A DNA stretch of 64,000 nucleotides from Gossypium raimondii (Eukaryota > Streptophyta > Magnoliopsida > Malvales > Malvaceae). Each line of letters begins with the position of its first letter. Position 1 is the first letter of the stretch. The notes under the pieces are model-generated. The model did not search any database. It worked only from the letters and a program-made list of their open reading frames with translations, and was not told where the DNA came from. The position numbers and the translations under genes were made by a program. Positions 47,791 through 58,569 of the stretch are shown here, in pieces. Location of the stretch: positions 38,969,733 through 39,033,732 of the forward strand of contig NC_068571.1 of NCBI RefSeq assembly GCF_025698545.1, given 5' to 3'.

Positions 47791-49860
47791 CTCCCTTAAT
47801 TACTCATTATTTTAAAGCCAATCTCATAAGCGTAGATAACTATTCGCTGCAAATCAAAAAGAGAAACGGGTTTAAAGGGTCACCCTGTCGAAGTCCCCTA
47901 CTCGGCTCAAACTTCCCCCCTACTTTCCCATTTAAAACCATCAAATATGAAACCAATGAAATACATCTCATAATTATTTCCACCCATCTACTAGCAAAAC
48001 CCATTCGTTCCATCATAATTTTCAAAAAAACCCCACTCCACTTGATCATAAGCTTTGCTCATGTCAAGTTTGAGTGCCATAAATCCCTTATTCCCCACTC
48101 TTTTTTGTCGAAAAGAGTGTAAAATCTCATAAGCTAATAAAACATTATATGATATCAATCTACTTGGCACGAAGGCACTTTGGGCCCTATCAATGCAATC
48201 CTCAAACACCCTTTGAAATTGGTTAGCTACCATCTTAGCAACCATCTTATAAAAAATTGTGCATAAACTTATTGACCTAAAATTCGCTAGATTCATCGAG
48301 CAAGGAATTTTTGGAATGAGAATAATATTTGTAACATTTAATGAAACTAGAGATTTACCTTCATTCAGAACCTCCAAACAGAAAGAAGTAATGTCATTTC
48401 CAAAAATATGCCAACACCTTTGATAGAAAAGAGTCAGAAAACCATCATCCCCTGACGCCTTTGTTGGACCCATAGCATTCAATGCCTCCAATACTTCTTT
48501 CATTGTGTACTGTTCTATCAACAAACCATTTCCCTCATTAGAAATACATCTTCTTACCCAAGATAAGATATGATTTATATCTCTAATCCCCTTTGACTCA
48601 AAAAGGGATTGGAAATAATTACAAGTAATACCCTCTATCTCAGCCTCATCTATCGTAATGCAACCATCCCCATCTTGTAGACCGACAATCTTGCTGAATC
48701 CTATTCTCTGTACATAAAATTATGGAAAAAAGTCATGTTTTTATCCCCTAATCGCAACCAATTCGCCTTAGCTCTCTGCTCCCAAAACTGTTCATCCTTA
48801 TCGATCTCTAAATTCAATTTAACCTTGGTGTCGACTAGTTCCAAAAGATTTTCGTCATTTTTTTCCCCCGCCATTAAATCCCCAAGCTTTCTTGTCAATT
48901 TTTTTAATACCTATTTCTTTCCCCCACCATTAAATCCCCAAGCTTTCTTGTCAATTTTTTTAATACCTACCTTCCTTCTTCATTCCACTGCTGCCTACCT
49001 CCCTAAGCCAAGCCGAACGCGTTCTAACTTAGATAGAATATCATCATCTTCCCCCTCCCAAAGACATTTCACCTCCTCCTCGAAAAACCCTTCCATCACC
49101 CACCAAGCCTCGAACTGAAAACGTTTAGATCAAGGATCATAGGCATCTCACTTAGGCTATAGAAAAAAAGGATAATGATAAGAAAAAGAATGTGGGAGAT
49201 GACGTACCACCGCATTTGAAAACATAGTCATCCATATTTCATTCGCTACCTCTTATCTAACCTTTTTCTGATATTTGTTTCTGAAAGGTTACCCCTTCCC
49301 CAAGTATCCCACGGCCCTAAATATCCCACATCTATGAGTTGACAATTAGAAATAACCTTTATGAAAGCTTCTATTCTCCTTTCCTTCCTTGGCACCACCC
49401 TTTCTTTTCAAAAGAGTACAAAATTTCATTGAAATCATCCCCCACAATCCAAGAAAGATTATGTGATTGACCTAAAAGCCTTAGAAAATTACAAGTCTCT
49501 TTTCTACACAGCGAATCTAGCGCCCCATAAATATCCAAAATTTCCCCTCCTCACCATCCTCCCTAACTTCAGTATCAATATGATGTTTCAAAAAACTCCT
49601 CAAAGTAATCGTACAATCACCTCTCCAAGCTAAACTCAAACCCCTTTTAGATTCTTCAGCTTCGACATCAAACTCATTCAAAAACCAAATCTTCAACAAA
49701 CATTCTCCATTCTTCTTGAACTTAATTTAGTCTCCATAAAGAAAACAATTTGAAGATTATACATCTTCAGCAAATGCAGAAGTCTCCGTACAGCCTGTGG
49801 CCTCCCCAAACCACAGGCATTCCAACAAAATATTTTTATTGTGATCGGTCGGCATGCCCC
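47791..49860 (-). pseudogene. LINE ORF2: endonuclease and N-terminal reverse transcriptase relic
   Basis: Endonuclease start WNACGLGRPQAVRRLL at about 49850, followed by IVFFMETKL, which holds the catalytic Glu of APE-type nucleases. RT from 48524: NIILIPKI, FRSISLCTIFYKMVAKM, AQSAFVPSRLISYN, then [16 protein letters not shown] with the first catalytic Asp, and [14 protein letters not shown] at about 47880. Stops and frame changes occur near 48000, 48700 and 49500. The reading frame ends at the solo LTR. Confidence 0.82.
48861..48969 (-). repeat. 56-bp tandem duplication inside LINE ORF2
   Basis: cattaaatccccaagctttc and the following aatttttttaataccta occur twice in a row with a 56-base period and almost no differences (ccccg against cccca). 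The period is not a multiple of three, so it also shifts the frame. The near identity shows it is recent relative to the LINE. Confidence 0.85.
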
Positions 49861-50405
49861 TTAGCAGCCATTAATATAAAAAGAGTCATTTCCACTGGAT
49901 GATCCTTTATAGGTACCAATGAATCTATCACTTTAGGAACATTGTGACTCTAAGTATCATTCATTGGGCGTTTTTCCCCTCCCCTCCCTCAATTGGGTTC
50001 TCTTCACTATCATGATCAATATTAACCCATCCCTAATCTTAACCGTGTTACCAACCATACCAAAATTATCACTACCATCCCCATCCAAATTAACCCCTAA
50101 AATAGGGTCTATTTTCAAACCTGATCCCTACCTCCCACTCTTCCCATTTCCTCTTTCCACATTACATCCTTGAGGCCACTCTTCATCTTCTTCTCTTAAC
50201 CAAAAGTTATTCATCGCCACCTCTTTCTTTGATTGTGCTCGTATCGACAGGTCCCATCCCATTTCCATATTTTCTTCTTCTTTTGACATTCTAATTTGGT
50301 AAAAAGAATCACTATGCCCTAACCGCCCACAATAAAAACAAAACAAAGTCAACTGTTCATACTTAAAAAATAGAAAAGTACAAGAACTCGAATTTGTATA
50401 AAACT

Positions 50406-52073
50406 TTGTGATAAGCTATAAAAGTAACATATTTTAATCTCATTCTTGATGCGTTTTTGGATGGTTAATTATGCAAATTAGTGAATTTGATGCTCCTAAT
50501 ATTTTAAATTCATGTTTCTACACTTAGAAGAGCATTTGGGAGCGAAAAATGAGCTAAAATCAGACAAATGAAGCTATTTTCAAGAGCCACACGAGTTGGG
50601 TACACACTTATTTAAGCCACACGGGTTGGAGACACGCCCATGTGCCAGCCCGTGTCGATTTTGCACCCTGCTTCCTAAATACACGAAAAAAAATCTAATT
50701 TTTAGACTTTTTGAGCATTCTAAAGTCTATAAATACCCATTAGAAGAAGACATAAAAGGGTCATCAGAGAATATCGAAGAAAACACTCGAAGAACACCAT
50801 CAGAATCAATTCAGAAGCGAATCCCCATCAAGATCAAATATCTCCTTTTAATTTCTTCCGAAGTTTTATTGAGTTTCTTTATGTCTTGTGGTTATTCTGA
50901 CTTTGAGATGTTTCTATTCAAGATTATGAACTAATTCCCTAGATACCTAGGAATGATGAAACGTATGATGAATCATTTCATTTAATTTCTGTTTTTACGC
51001 GATAAATACTTGATTCTTGTTCTCAATTATGTATCATTATTTTTTGTTTTAATATTTTTGGGATATTAATTCATGTTTAATCTGCTTAATTCAGTGGAGA
51101 AAAAAGCCCTATTTAAGAGTAGGTCTAGCATAATTGAGTGGAGTTGCATGCAATCCTAAAAATAGAACGATATAAATCTACCGGATTATAGTCAAATCTA
51201 ATAGGGGAATCCAAATATCGAGTTAATGCGACGATAAGGGTTTTAATTAGAAAGATATTTCAATTAATCAACCTAAAGTTAATTGTTCTTACTCTCGAAA
51301 GAGATATTAACGTAATTTATAGATTTCTACAGATCAAGACTAGAGGTGATCATGGGCCGGGCCGAGTCGAGTTCGGGTCGGGCCAAGACAAAATTTTAGG
51401 CCCATTTTCTAGGCCCAAGCCTGACCCGGTCCAAAATATGGGCCTAAAAATTTGTCCAAGCCTGGCCCAAAAGAAAATTGCTAAGCCCGAGCCCGGCCCG
51501 GCCCGGCCCATATTTGATTAAAAATAAAAATATATATTTAATATATAATTCAGATTAAAATTCTAAAAAATATATATATTTAATAAAAAGTATATTTGAT
51601 TAAAAATAAAAATATATATTTAATATATAATTAAAAATAAAAATATATATTTAATATATAATTCGGGCCGGGCCCGGGCCTCATTTTTTTGCCTAAACTT
51701 ATATTTCGAGCCTATATTTTTACCCGAACCCTCCCATTTTTCGGGCGAGCCGTCGGGCCGGGCCTGGTAACCCAACCCATGATCACCTCTAATCAAGACA
51801 CAAGTAAATAAATCATTTAATTTAGATTCAAAATAATAGGTGAAGTTTAGGTGGACTCTTTCCTGGGTATTGTCTATCTCATTGGTTAATATTCGATTAT
51901 TTCTTTGATTCGTTCTCTATTGCGTTCTTAGATTAGTAAATTTAGATTAAAACACATCACTCCAAATTGTCGGCTAAATAATAGAAAAATAATATTTACT
52001 AATACTTTTAGTCCTCGTGGACACGATATTCTCTACTCACCATAGCTATACTATTGTTCGATAGGTGTACTTG
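50406..52073 (+). mobile_element. LTR-like insertion in LINE ORF1
   Basis: Interrupts the LINE between its DUF4283 and zinc-knuckle parts. Likely ends tgataagctataaaag and cttgcctttatca, giving TGATAA/TTATCA termini. The interior has a tataaatacc box near 50730, then an A/G-rich leader, as in LTRs, and phrases shared with 40680-41860. No gag or pol. No clear target duplication, so the borders may be off by tens of bases. It carries a hAT hairpin at 51341-51791. Confidence 0.5.
51341..51791. mobile_element. GC-rich hAT-type hairpin MITE, 451 bp, 8-bp TSD
   Basis: Perfect 16-base terminal inverted repeat tagaggtgatcatggg/cccatgatcacctcta and an exact 8-base duplication atcaagac (51333-51340, 51792-51799). 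The arms are ggcccg-rich like the 42626 copy and share internal phrases with it (cgggccgtcgggccgggc-like near the right end, acccgaaccctcccat). The centre is AT-only with a tandem of aaaataaaaatatatattta. Confidence 0.92.
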
Positions 52074-52749
52074 CCTTTATCATATTTATAGTTAGTTTAG
52101 TGATCATCACTTCGTAAGCCCTTACTCAAACTTTTAGAATCATACTCCAAAAATTCTCCAACAAAATCACTCCATTGCTTAATTAGCAACAGATTTTGAA
52201 AACGAACCCAACAGTAGATCATGTATTTGCACCCAAAAAGCAGAGAATCGTAATGGTACCTTAACCGGATCTTCCCCTACCTGTAGCCTATAGAACACCA
52301 AAAGATGATTATTAAAAGTCCAAGGTGCCCTATTAACAACCCGATCTAGATCCATTTTATGAAAAAACTTAAATAAGACTTTTTTTCCCCAAATATGAGA
52401 TCTGAACTCCTTTCACATGATGCCACAAAATTTACTAATGCATGGCTGAAAAATGGACAATACTTTTTAGGCTCTTTTTTTGTTTTTTTTTTCATTTATT
52501 ATTTTCTTTTCACAATTTTTTTTCTTTTATTCCTTTTAATTTAAAAAATAATTTTAAAAATGAATAAAAGCTGATAAAATAAAAATATAAACTCACAAAT
52601 TTTATTCCAAAAATACAAATAATCCAATTCTTTTTTCTTTTATATTTTCTCATTTTCTTTCACTTTTTTTTTTGCTTTCTTTTCTTTTCTTTTCTTATTT
52701 TCTCTCATTTATCTATTCTATCTTATCCTTAAGAATGGTAATACTTCAC

Positions 52750-53115
52750 CACCGCTACACTCAACTATGGATGTAAAATCTTAAAACTACTATTACCTCC
52801 ATAGGTTTTGAATGCATCCATCCTTACCTCATTCTATCTCACTCTGCTTCAATTTAATTTTTTACTATTTATTTTTATATATTTTTAATTTTTTTAAAGT
52901 CAAATAAATATTTAAACATAATTTTTCAAAAAAAAAGTAAACATAAAATATATAAAAAATTCACGTTACTACATTTTTACCCTTTTAATATTTATCTATA
53001 TACAAGGATAAATGATAAATTTATATAGTAGGATGGAATGGGACAAACAAAAACCATAATAGATCTATACCCTGTCCAAAAGAAAAGATCCACCTTACCC
53101 CACTTCCGCATCCAC
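52750..53115. repeat. non-autonomous dispersed repeat, copy 2
   Basis: Second copy of the 15985-16365 family: actatggatgtaaaatc, gaatgcatccatcctt, ttcaatttaattttt, tatatacaaggataaatg, gatccaccttaccccac, gcatccactgttttt. Same orientation and length. Confidence 0.6.
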
Positions 53116-53524
53116 TGTTTTTTGAAAAAAAAATCTGTTACATTCAAAATGAAGATGATTCGGATTTTACCATCCTTATTGATGCTTGCCCAAAAAACCA
53201 AGAAAACCTCATATTCACCCATAAAACTCAGGCATCTAATCCCAGCAATCTATTACCATAAAACAAATAGAAACCGGGAAACCAAGAAAACGAATCTTTT
53301 CCCAAAAATACCCTAGTTTTTGAACAAAACCAAAGAAATAAAGAAAAAAAAGATAAAAAGACAAATTTTGAACGAGCTTAGTAATAAACATCGAGCACAA
53401 AAAATTTAAAAAAAAACGAAGTAAAAACTTTTTTCTTTCTTCCTTCAATGTCAAACACTATAATCGAGGCTTTGGACAAAACCCTGAAACTAGAATGAAA
53501 GAAACTTGAGATTTTATATCTAGG
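53116..53524. other. intergenic AT-rich stretch
   Basis: Short open frames on both strands without recognisable motifs. No element recognised. Confidence 0.5.
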
Positions 53525-53533
53525 CTAAACTAA

Positions 53534-53765
53534 GGGTTTTTTACAAAAATATTATAAAAAAATAAAAAAATAACCAAAATGTTATAATTTTTTTTATTTA
53601 CCAAAAAGTATATATTTTTTATTTACCAAAATATATCAAAAAAACAAAAAAAAACCTGTAAAAAAAATCTGCACCGATGTGACGGGACACTGGTCACACC
53701 AATGGCATTGGCGGCACCAAAGGTGCCAAAGCCATTGGCGGCACCAATGGTGCCAATACCATTAG
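53534..53765 (+). repeat. left terminal inverted repeat of the MULE
   Basis: Pairs with 59190-59396 through the atttaccaaaatatatcaaa words, gcaccgatgtgacgg and ccattggcggcaccaatggt. The inner part holds near-palindromes ggcaccaaaggtgcc and ggcaccaatggtgcc. Confidence 0.9.
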
Positions 53766-54329
53766 AGGCACCAATGTATAATAGGGGGGTCGGTGGTGGG
53801 GGGCAGAAGGAGAGGGAAAGAAAGAAAGAAAGGAAGGAGAGGAAAGAAAGAAAAAGAAGGAAAGAAAAGGAAAGGAGAAGAGAAAAAAAAAAAGAAAGAA
53901 GAAGAAAAGGAAAGGAGAAGAAAAAAGAAGGAAAGAAGGAAAGAAAAGGAAATGAGAAGAGAAAAAAAAAGAAGAAGAGGGAAGGAAGGAAAAAAAAGAA
54001 AAAAAGGTAATTTTTTTATAAATTTAATTTTTTGTAATAATTGTGTGTTTAAAATTTATGTTATGTACATTATAGTTATTTTATTATTTTATTTAGCATA
54101 TATATTTTATGAAATATATTTAGAATGAAAAATAATGGTATGTACATTGTACGTTGATTAGGGTTTTTTATGAAATTTACTTAGGAATTTGAAATTAAAA
54201 TTTTAGGAAAATAGCATTAAAAGTAAAATGACAAAGAAGTGTGTTTAAGAAAACATAAAATACTAAAAGAAAAACGGAATTATATATTTATCGAAAATGA
54301 TAAAATGCGAAAAATGTACATGTAGTAAA

Positions 54330-55245
54330 TTTCAAACATAATAAATTGAAATAATGTAAAATTATAAAATAAAAATTACGATATTTTTAAAATAATAAAA
54401 TGCGGATAAAAAATACGAACAAATGGTCAAGTAAGAGTGTATTAGTAAATTTTTTAAAAATTCAGAAATAATTTATACAAATAATTGAAACAAAATGTCT
54501 TTGAAATAATATAAAATAATAAAATACGAAAATAATATATTTTTATTGAAAGTAATAAAAATCGGAAAATGATAATACGACCAAAGGCGGGGAAAGGGTT
54601 TATTTCGGTTTTTACGAAATATTACAAAAAATAAAAAAATACCAAAATATTATAAACTTTTTTTATTTACCAAAATAATAGAGGAAAAAAAGGGTGATGG
54701 AGGGAATAAAAGACGGCACCAATATGTGACAAATTACCTTTTAATCCTCCTTATTTATTATTTTCTTTTATTCCCCTTAAAACACTAAATTAATAAATTT
54801 CAAACATTATGCCTTTGAAATAATGTAAAATTATAAAAGACTAAGTTTATGATATTTTTAAAGTAATAAAATGCGGAGAAAAAATACGAACAAATGGCAA
54901 AAGTAAGAGTGTATTACTAACTTTTTAAAATTTAAAAATAATTAATACAAAATATTTCAAAAAATATACTGAAATAATATAAAATAATAAAATACGAGAA
55001 TAATATATTTTTATATAAAGTAATAAAATCGAGAAAATAATATGAGCAAAGGGCGGGGGTAAGGGTTATTTTTTACACCAAATTAATTTAAATAACACAC
55101 TAGATTAATAAATTTCAAACATTATGCACTGAAATAATGTAAAATTATAAAATTAGAAATTATGATATTTTTTAAAGGAATAAAATGAGGAGAAAAAAAT
55201 ACGAATAAATGGTCGAAGTAAGATTTTTTTACTAACTTTTTTTTT
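54330..55245. repeat. three direct repeats in the MULE left half
   Basis: A unit beginning gaaataatgtaaaattataa, then aataaaatgcgg, aatacgaacaaatgg, gtaagagtgtatta, taatatatttttat and ggcgggg..aagggtt occurs at 54345-54605, 54815-55065 and, shortened, 55130-55245. It explains most of this non-coding stretch. Confidence 0.75.
54606..54735 (+). repeat. internal degenerate copy of the MULE terminal repeat
   Basis: ggtttttacgaaatattacaa, aaataccaaaatattataaac and tttttttatttaccaaaata, followed by gacggcaccaatatgtgac, repeat the outer TIR in the same orientation as the left end, 1.07 kb inside the element. Confidence 0.75.
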
Positions 55246-55263
55246 CAACTTGCAGGCATCGCA

Positions 55264-56315
55264 ATGGCTCCATTGATTCGAAGCAATATTAGACACATAT
55301 CTGATGTGGCTAATAACGCGATATGATTTATTATTTGTTAATCAGGAGTTCTATTTATTTAAAAAGGATATACGCAGTATATACAAATAAATTATGTTAT
55401 CGTAATATTTTTTCTATAATTTAACACTATCAGGACTCGTTCCGAGTATTAAGGGGCCGTGTGAGTGTTTTAAAGGTAGCTCTGGATGCACGATTGATGC
55501 CGTACCTGGAGCTAGCCGGATTTGGGTTAGTAGCATTGATCCGGTCCTCCTACTTGCGCTTTGATTTATTATCTGCGCTAGTGGAGCGGTGGCGTCCGAG
55601 ACCCACACTTTCCATTTTCCGTGCGGGGAGTGCACGGTGACCTTGGAGGATGTTGCAGTGCAGCTTGAGCTCCCAATTGACGGGAGTCTCATAACGAGAG
55701 TATCTTCATTCACCGATCCGGCTGCACTTTGCTATCAACTCCTAGGATAGTCGCCAGAGGACGGTGATAAATATTTTTTCGACATAAAATTTACATGGCT
55801 AAAAGCTAAAATTAGACAATTATCAGCGACCACCACTGAAGGTGAGTTGATGTGCGCTGCTCGAGTGTACATCATGCATATGATAGGGGCAGTACTCATG
55901 CCTGATGCAAACGGCGACAGTGTGCATTTGTCGTACTTGTCCCTGCTAGCTAATTTGTCCACTGCTAGGTCGTATAGCTGGGGTTCCGCCGTTCTAGCAA
56001 CGCTATACCGGGAGCTCTGTCGGGCGACAGAGCTGCATGTTAAAGACATCGGCGGATGCCTCATACTGCTGCAGTCCTAGGCGCTTTATCGGATGCCGTT
56101 TTTGGCATCCGTTAGTCACCAACCCTATCTGTATCCACTACCACTCAGGTGATAAAATATAAATTGTCATTATTTGTAGTCATAATATATTGAGTAATGT
56201 TACCAACCCTAAACCCTATACTATTTTTTGTAGGTGGACGACCCGTCCAGGCATCGGGAAGTCGTGTGATGTCCCGATATACCGCCTCAGGACTGAACAG
56301 CATGCCCGAGAAGGG
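55264..56315 (+). pseudogene. plant mobile domain (PMD) gene relic within the MULE
   Basis: PMD (aminotransferase-like) proteins are often carried by plant MULEs; host relatives such as MAIL1/MAIN take part in silencing and genome stability. Pieces: ATG at 55264 (MAPLIRSNIRHISDVANN), then 55432-56148 with RVLRGRVSVLKVALDARL, LSALVERWRP, PCGECTVTLEDVAVQLELP, LLANLSTARSYSWGSAVLAT, LYRELCRAT and GGCLILLQS; an intron (GT at 56149, AG before 56234); and 56234-56315 (WTTRPGIGKS, RTEQHAREG). Damage: one base lost near 55598, TAG at 55748, and TAG at 56078 where Trp is expected. The expected remaining C-terminal exons are absent. It converges on the transposase gene, and both end within 90 bases of each other. 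Confidence 0.8.
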
Positions 56316-56400
56316 GTAAGCTGCTATTCTAATATTCTTGACATCTATTCTATTTCTATATCTTACTCACATGTTATCGGTCTAACTCGTTACAATGTTA

Positions 56401-58562
56401 TTACTCATGTTCGACAAACATATGTCCCGCCTGAATCTGGTCGACTTGCTGCTGACCCATTCTTGGCATCAAAGTAGCCAGCCTGTAGAAAGTAGCAGAA
56501 AATACCGATGCAATCGGAAGATGACGTGTTTTCAACAAGACAGCGTTGATCCCCTCGACTAAGTTTGTGGTCATGTGGCCATAATGAAAGCCCTCGTCAA
56601 AACTTTGAGCCCACTGCCACGGCTCTATTGTGCGCAACCATTGTCGGAAAGATGTGTTTGTCTGCCCCTCCATGTCACTCTCAAGTCGGATCATTCTTTG
56701 CCGGAAAATATGTGGCTCTAACTCGTACGCTGCATACGTATTAACAAAAAATAAGTTCTAGTAAGTCGATAACATCAAACATTACAACTTCTATTGAAAA
56801 GATAAGGTTATCATTTACCCATTGCCATGACTTGTCTCTTCCAGTCTGCATTCTTATAATTTTTATGGAAGTTAGACCCAATGTGACGAATGCAGTAAAC
56901 GGATCTCCACAGCACATTGGAACGCCTAATAGCTGCAATTAAACCCTTCCCTCTATCGGAGATGATGCAAATGTTATCGTTCCTAATAACATACCTCCGC
57001 AGATTTGTGAGGAAGAATTCCCAAGACTCCGTGTTCTCTTTATCTACGATAGCAAATGCTATCGGGAGCACGTTTCTGTTACCGTCTTGAGCAATTGCAA
57101 GAAGTAGGATCTGTGTATATTTTCCATACAGCCAGGTCCTATCTATCTGCACAAGTGGCTTGCAGTAGGGAAATGCCCGCACACATGGATCGAACGTCCA
57201 GAACATCCGATGGAAAATCCTTTTTGCCGGCTGTAACTGGTCATCCGGATCGTAATATGGACTTGTTTGTAACTCAATCACAGTCCCCGGTACGTACTCC
57301 CGCATAACAGCTATCCAACCTTGAAGCTCGTTATACGACGAATCGTAATCCCCATACAGTTGCTCCATCGCCATCTGTTTAGCTATCCATGCCTTCTGAT
57401 ATGAAACTCGATACTGGAATCGTGCTTGCATTTTCGTAATGAGTACCGAAACTTTAATGGTCGGCATGTCCTTCACCATTGGCATGATACACGTACAAAT
57501 AGTTTTCGAATCAAGTTTTACATAATCTTCTGTCATACGTGTTGATGTGCATGTATGAGGACCAACAAATTTTCGTATCTCCCACATCTGAGAACTTCTA
57601 ATGAATGCAGCTCGTACCCGCCAATTGCAGCCTTCCGCTGCCTTCCAACACTCCCCAACATATACCGTCGGAGTAGACACGAAGACTTTATAATCCACCG
57701 ATATCTCCATGTTGTACCGTTTAATGGCATATACGCACTCTTCTTTACAGCTGAATCTCTGGCCTATGAATAATTCATCATCATCAGATGTTACGGCCAG
57801 CCCGTGAGAATGAACTATTTCAGGGTACTCCGGAAACTCAGCTACATACGCTGCGTCGGAGTCTATGAGCGACATGTGTGGCCCAGGATTATTGTGTATC
57901 AAAATATGCCGCATCTGCTCGCCGACCGAAGAAGCGTTAATGCCTTCATCGTTGTTGACATCTTCATCGTCAATATCATCAGGTACATCGTCCACATCGG
58001 GATCACCGTCACTATCGACCTCTTCATCCCAATGATCGCCACCACTTTCTTCTTCGCCAGCACCTTCTTCTTCACCACCAACCATGTCAACATCGGGTGT
58101 AATATTCAGGTCGATACCGATCCCACCCATAGTTGATTCACTATCAACGTATGATATTGAGCCACCATCCACGGTTCTTCATTTCGTTTTCTTCATCGAT
58201 GCATTAACATCTTCATTTTGCTCCATACCGACTAACTCAGCAAATAAGTGAATCAGTGCATTCTTCTCACTCCCATTCCCACAGTAGAGATCGACCATTG
58301 TCTCCATGTATTCGTCGTCTACAAGTTCCATTTCGACGAATTTGACCGGATTTGTCGAAACTGGAAATTTGTAGAAAATTTTTGATATACTTCTCCCACA
58401 ACGTCTATGAATTTTTGCATTAATCCTTGCCTTCATTTCATCGAACGATACATCTCTATTAAATCTCATTGCTATTTGTTGCCGACATTCAAATACACAT
58501 CCAACACTTGTTGTCAAGATGACTCCATCGAAATAAACGCATACAAGAAACTTAGCATCCAT
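56401..58562 (-). pseudogene. MULE (MURA/MuDR-type) transposase, one internal stop, C terminus missing
   Basis: The transposase cuts at the TIRs and integrates with 9-base duplications. Exon 1 58562-56819 is one continuous frame except for a single TGA at 58181-58179, at a position where CGA would give Arg. An intron (GT 56818, AG before 56729) is followed by exon 2 56729-56401; the total is 691 codons. The start was set at the ATG at 58562, giving MDAKFLVCVYFDG. Domains: N-terminal PB1-like region (1-120), acidic linker (GDHWDEEVDSDGDPDVDD), MuDR zinc-binding type region (FSCKEECVYAIKRYNME, CNWRVRAAF), then the DDE core: QIDRTWLYGKYTQ (first Asp), CIISDRGKG (second Asp), NLVEGINAVL (probable Glu). 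The usual SWIM zinc finger is absent: the frame stops after GHMFVEHE. Best called a nearly intact but inactive copy. Confidence 0.88.
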
Positions 58563-58569
58563 CTTCAAT

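Larger units (their letters stand above)
43664..52440 (-). mobile_element. L1-type LINE retrotransposon, broken and nested with insertions
   Basis: Read on the minus strand from the right: ORF1 with a DUF4283-like domain (52440-52120), a zinc knuckle (50352 down), ORF2 with endonuclease (about 49850), reverse transcriptase (48524-47791, continued below 44779) and the C-terminal zf-RVT region (to 43669). It is interrupted by a solo LTR at 44784-47789 and by an LTR-like insertion at 50406-52073. Stops and frame shifts occur throughout. The 3' end is truncated and no poly-A tail was identified. Only about 4.1 kb of the span is LINE sequence. Confidence 0.88.
50128..52440 (-). pseudogene. LINE ORF1 relic, split
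   Basis: The right piece shows HKMDLDRVVNRAPWTFNNHL and FWVQIHDLLLGSFS, typical of the DUF4283 RNA-binding region of plant LINE ORF1. The left piece carries the zinc knuckle CFYCGRLGHSD, incomplete because the final Cys is Tyr here. A 1.7-kb insertion separates them, and roughly 20-25 residues expected between the pieces are missing. Confidence 0.75.

Noticed and set aside
53702..54128. Plus-strand frames rich in Lys, Glu and Arg
   Set aside because: Produced by the purine tract just inside the MULE left TIR; no start context, and the frames read TIR sequence.
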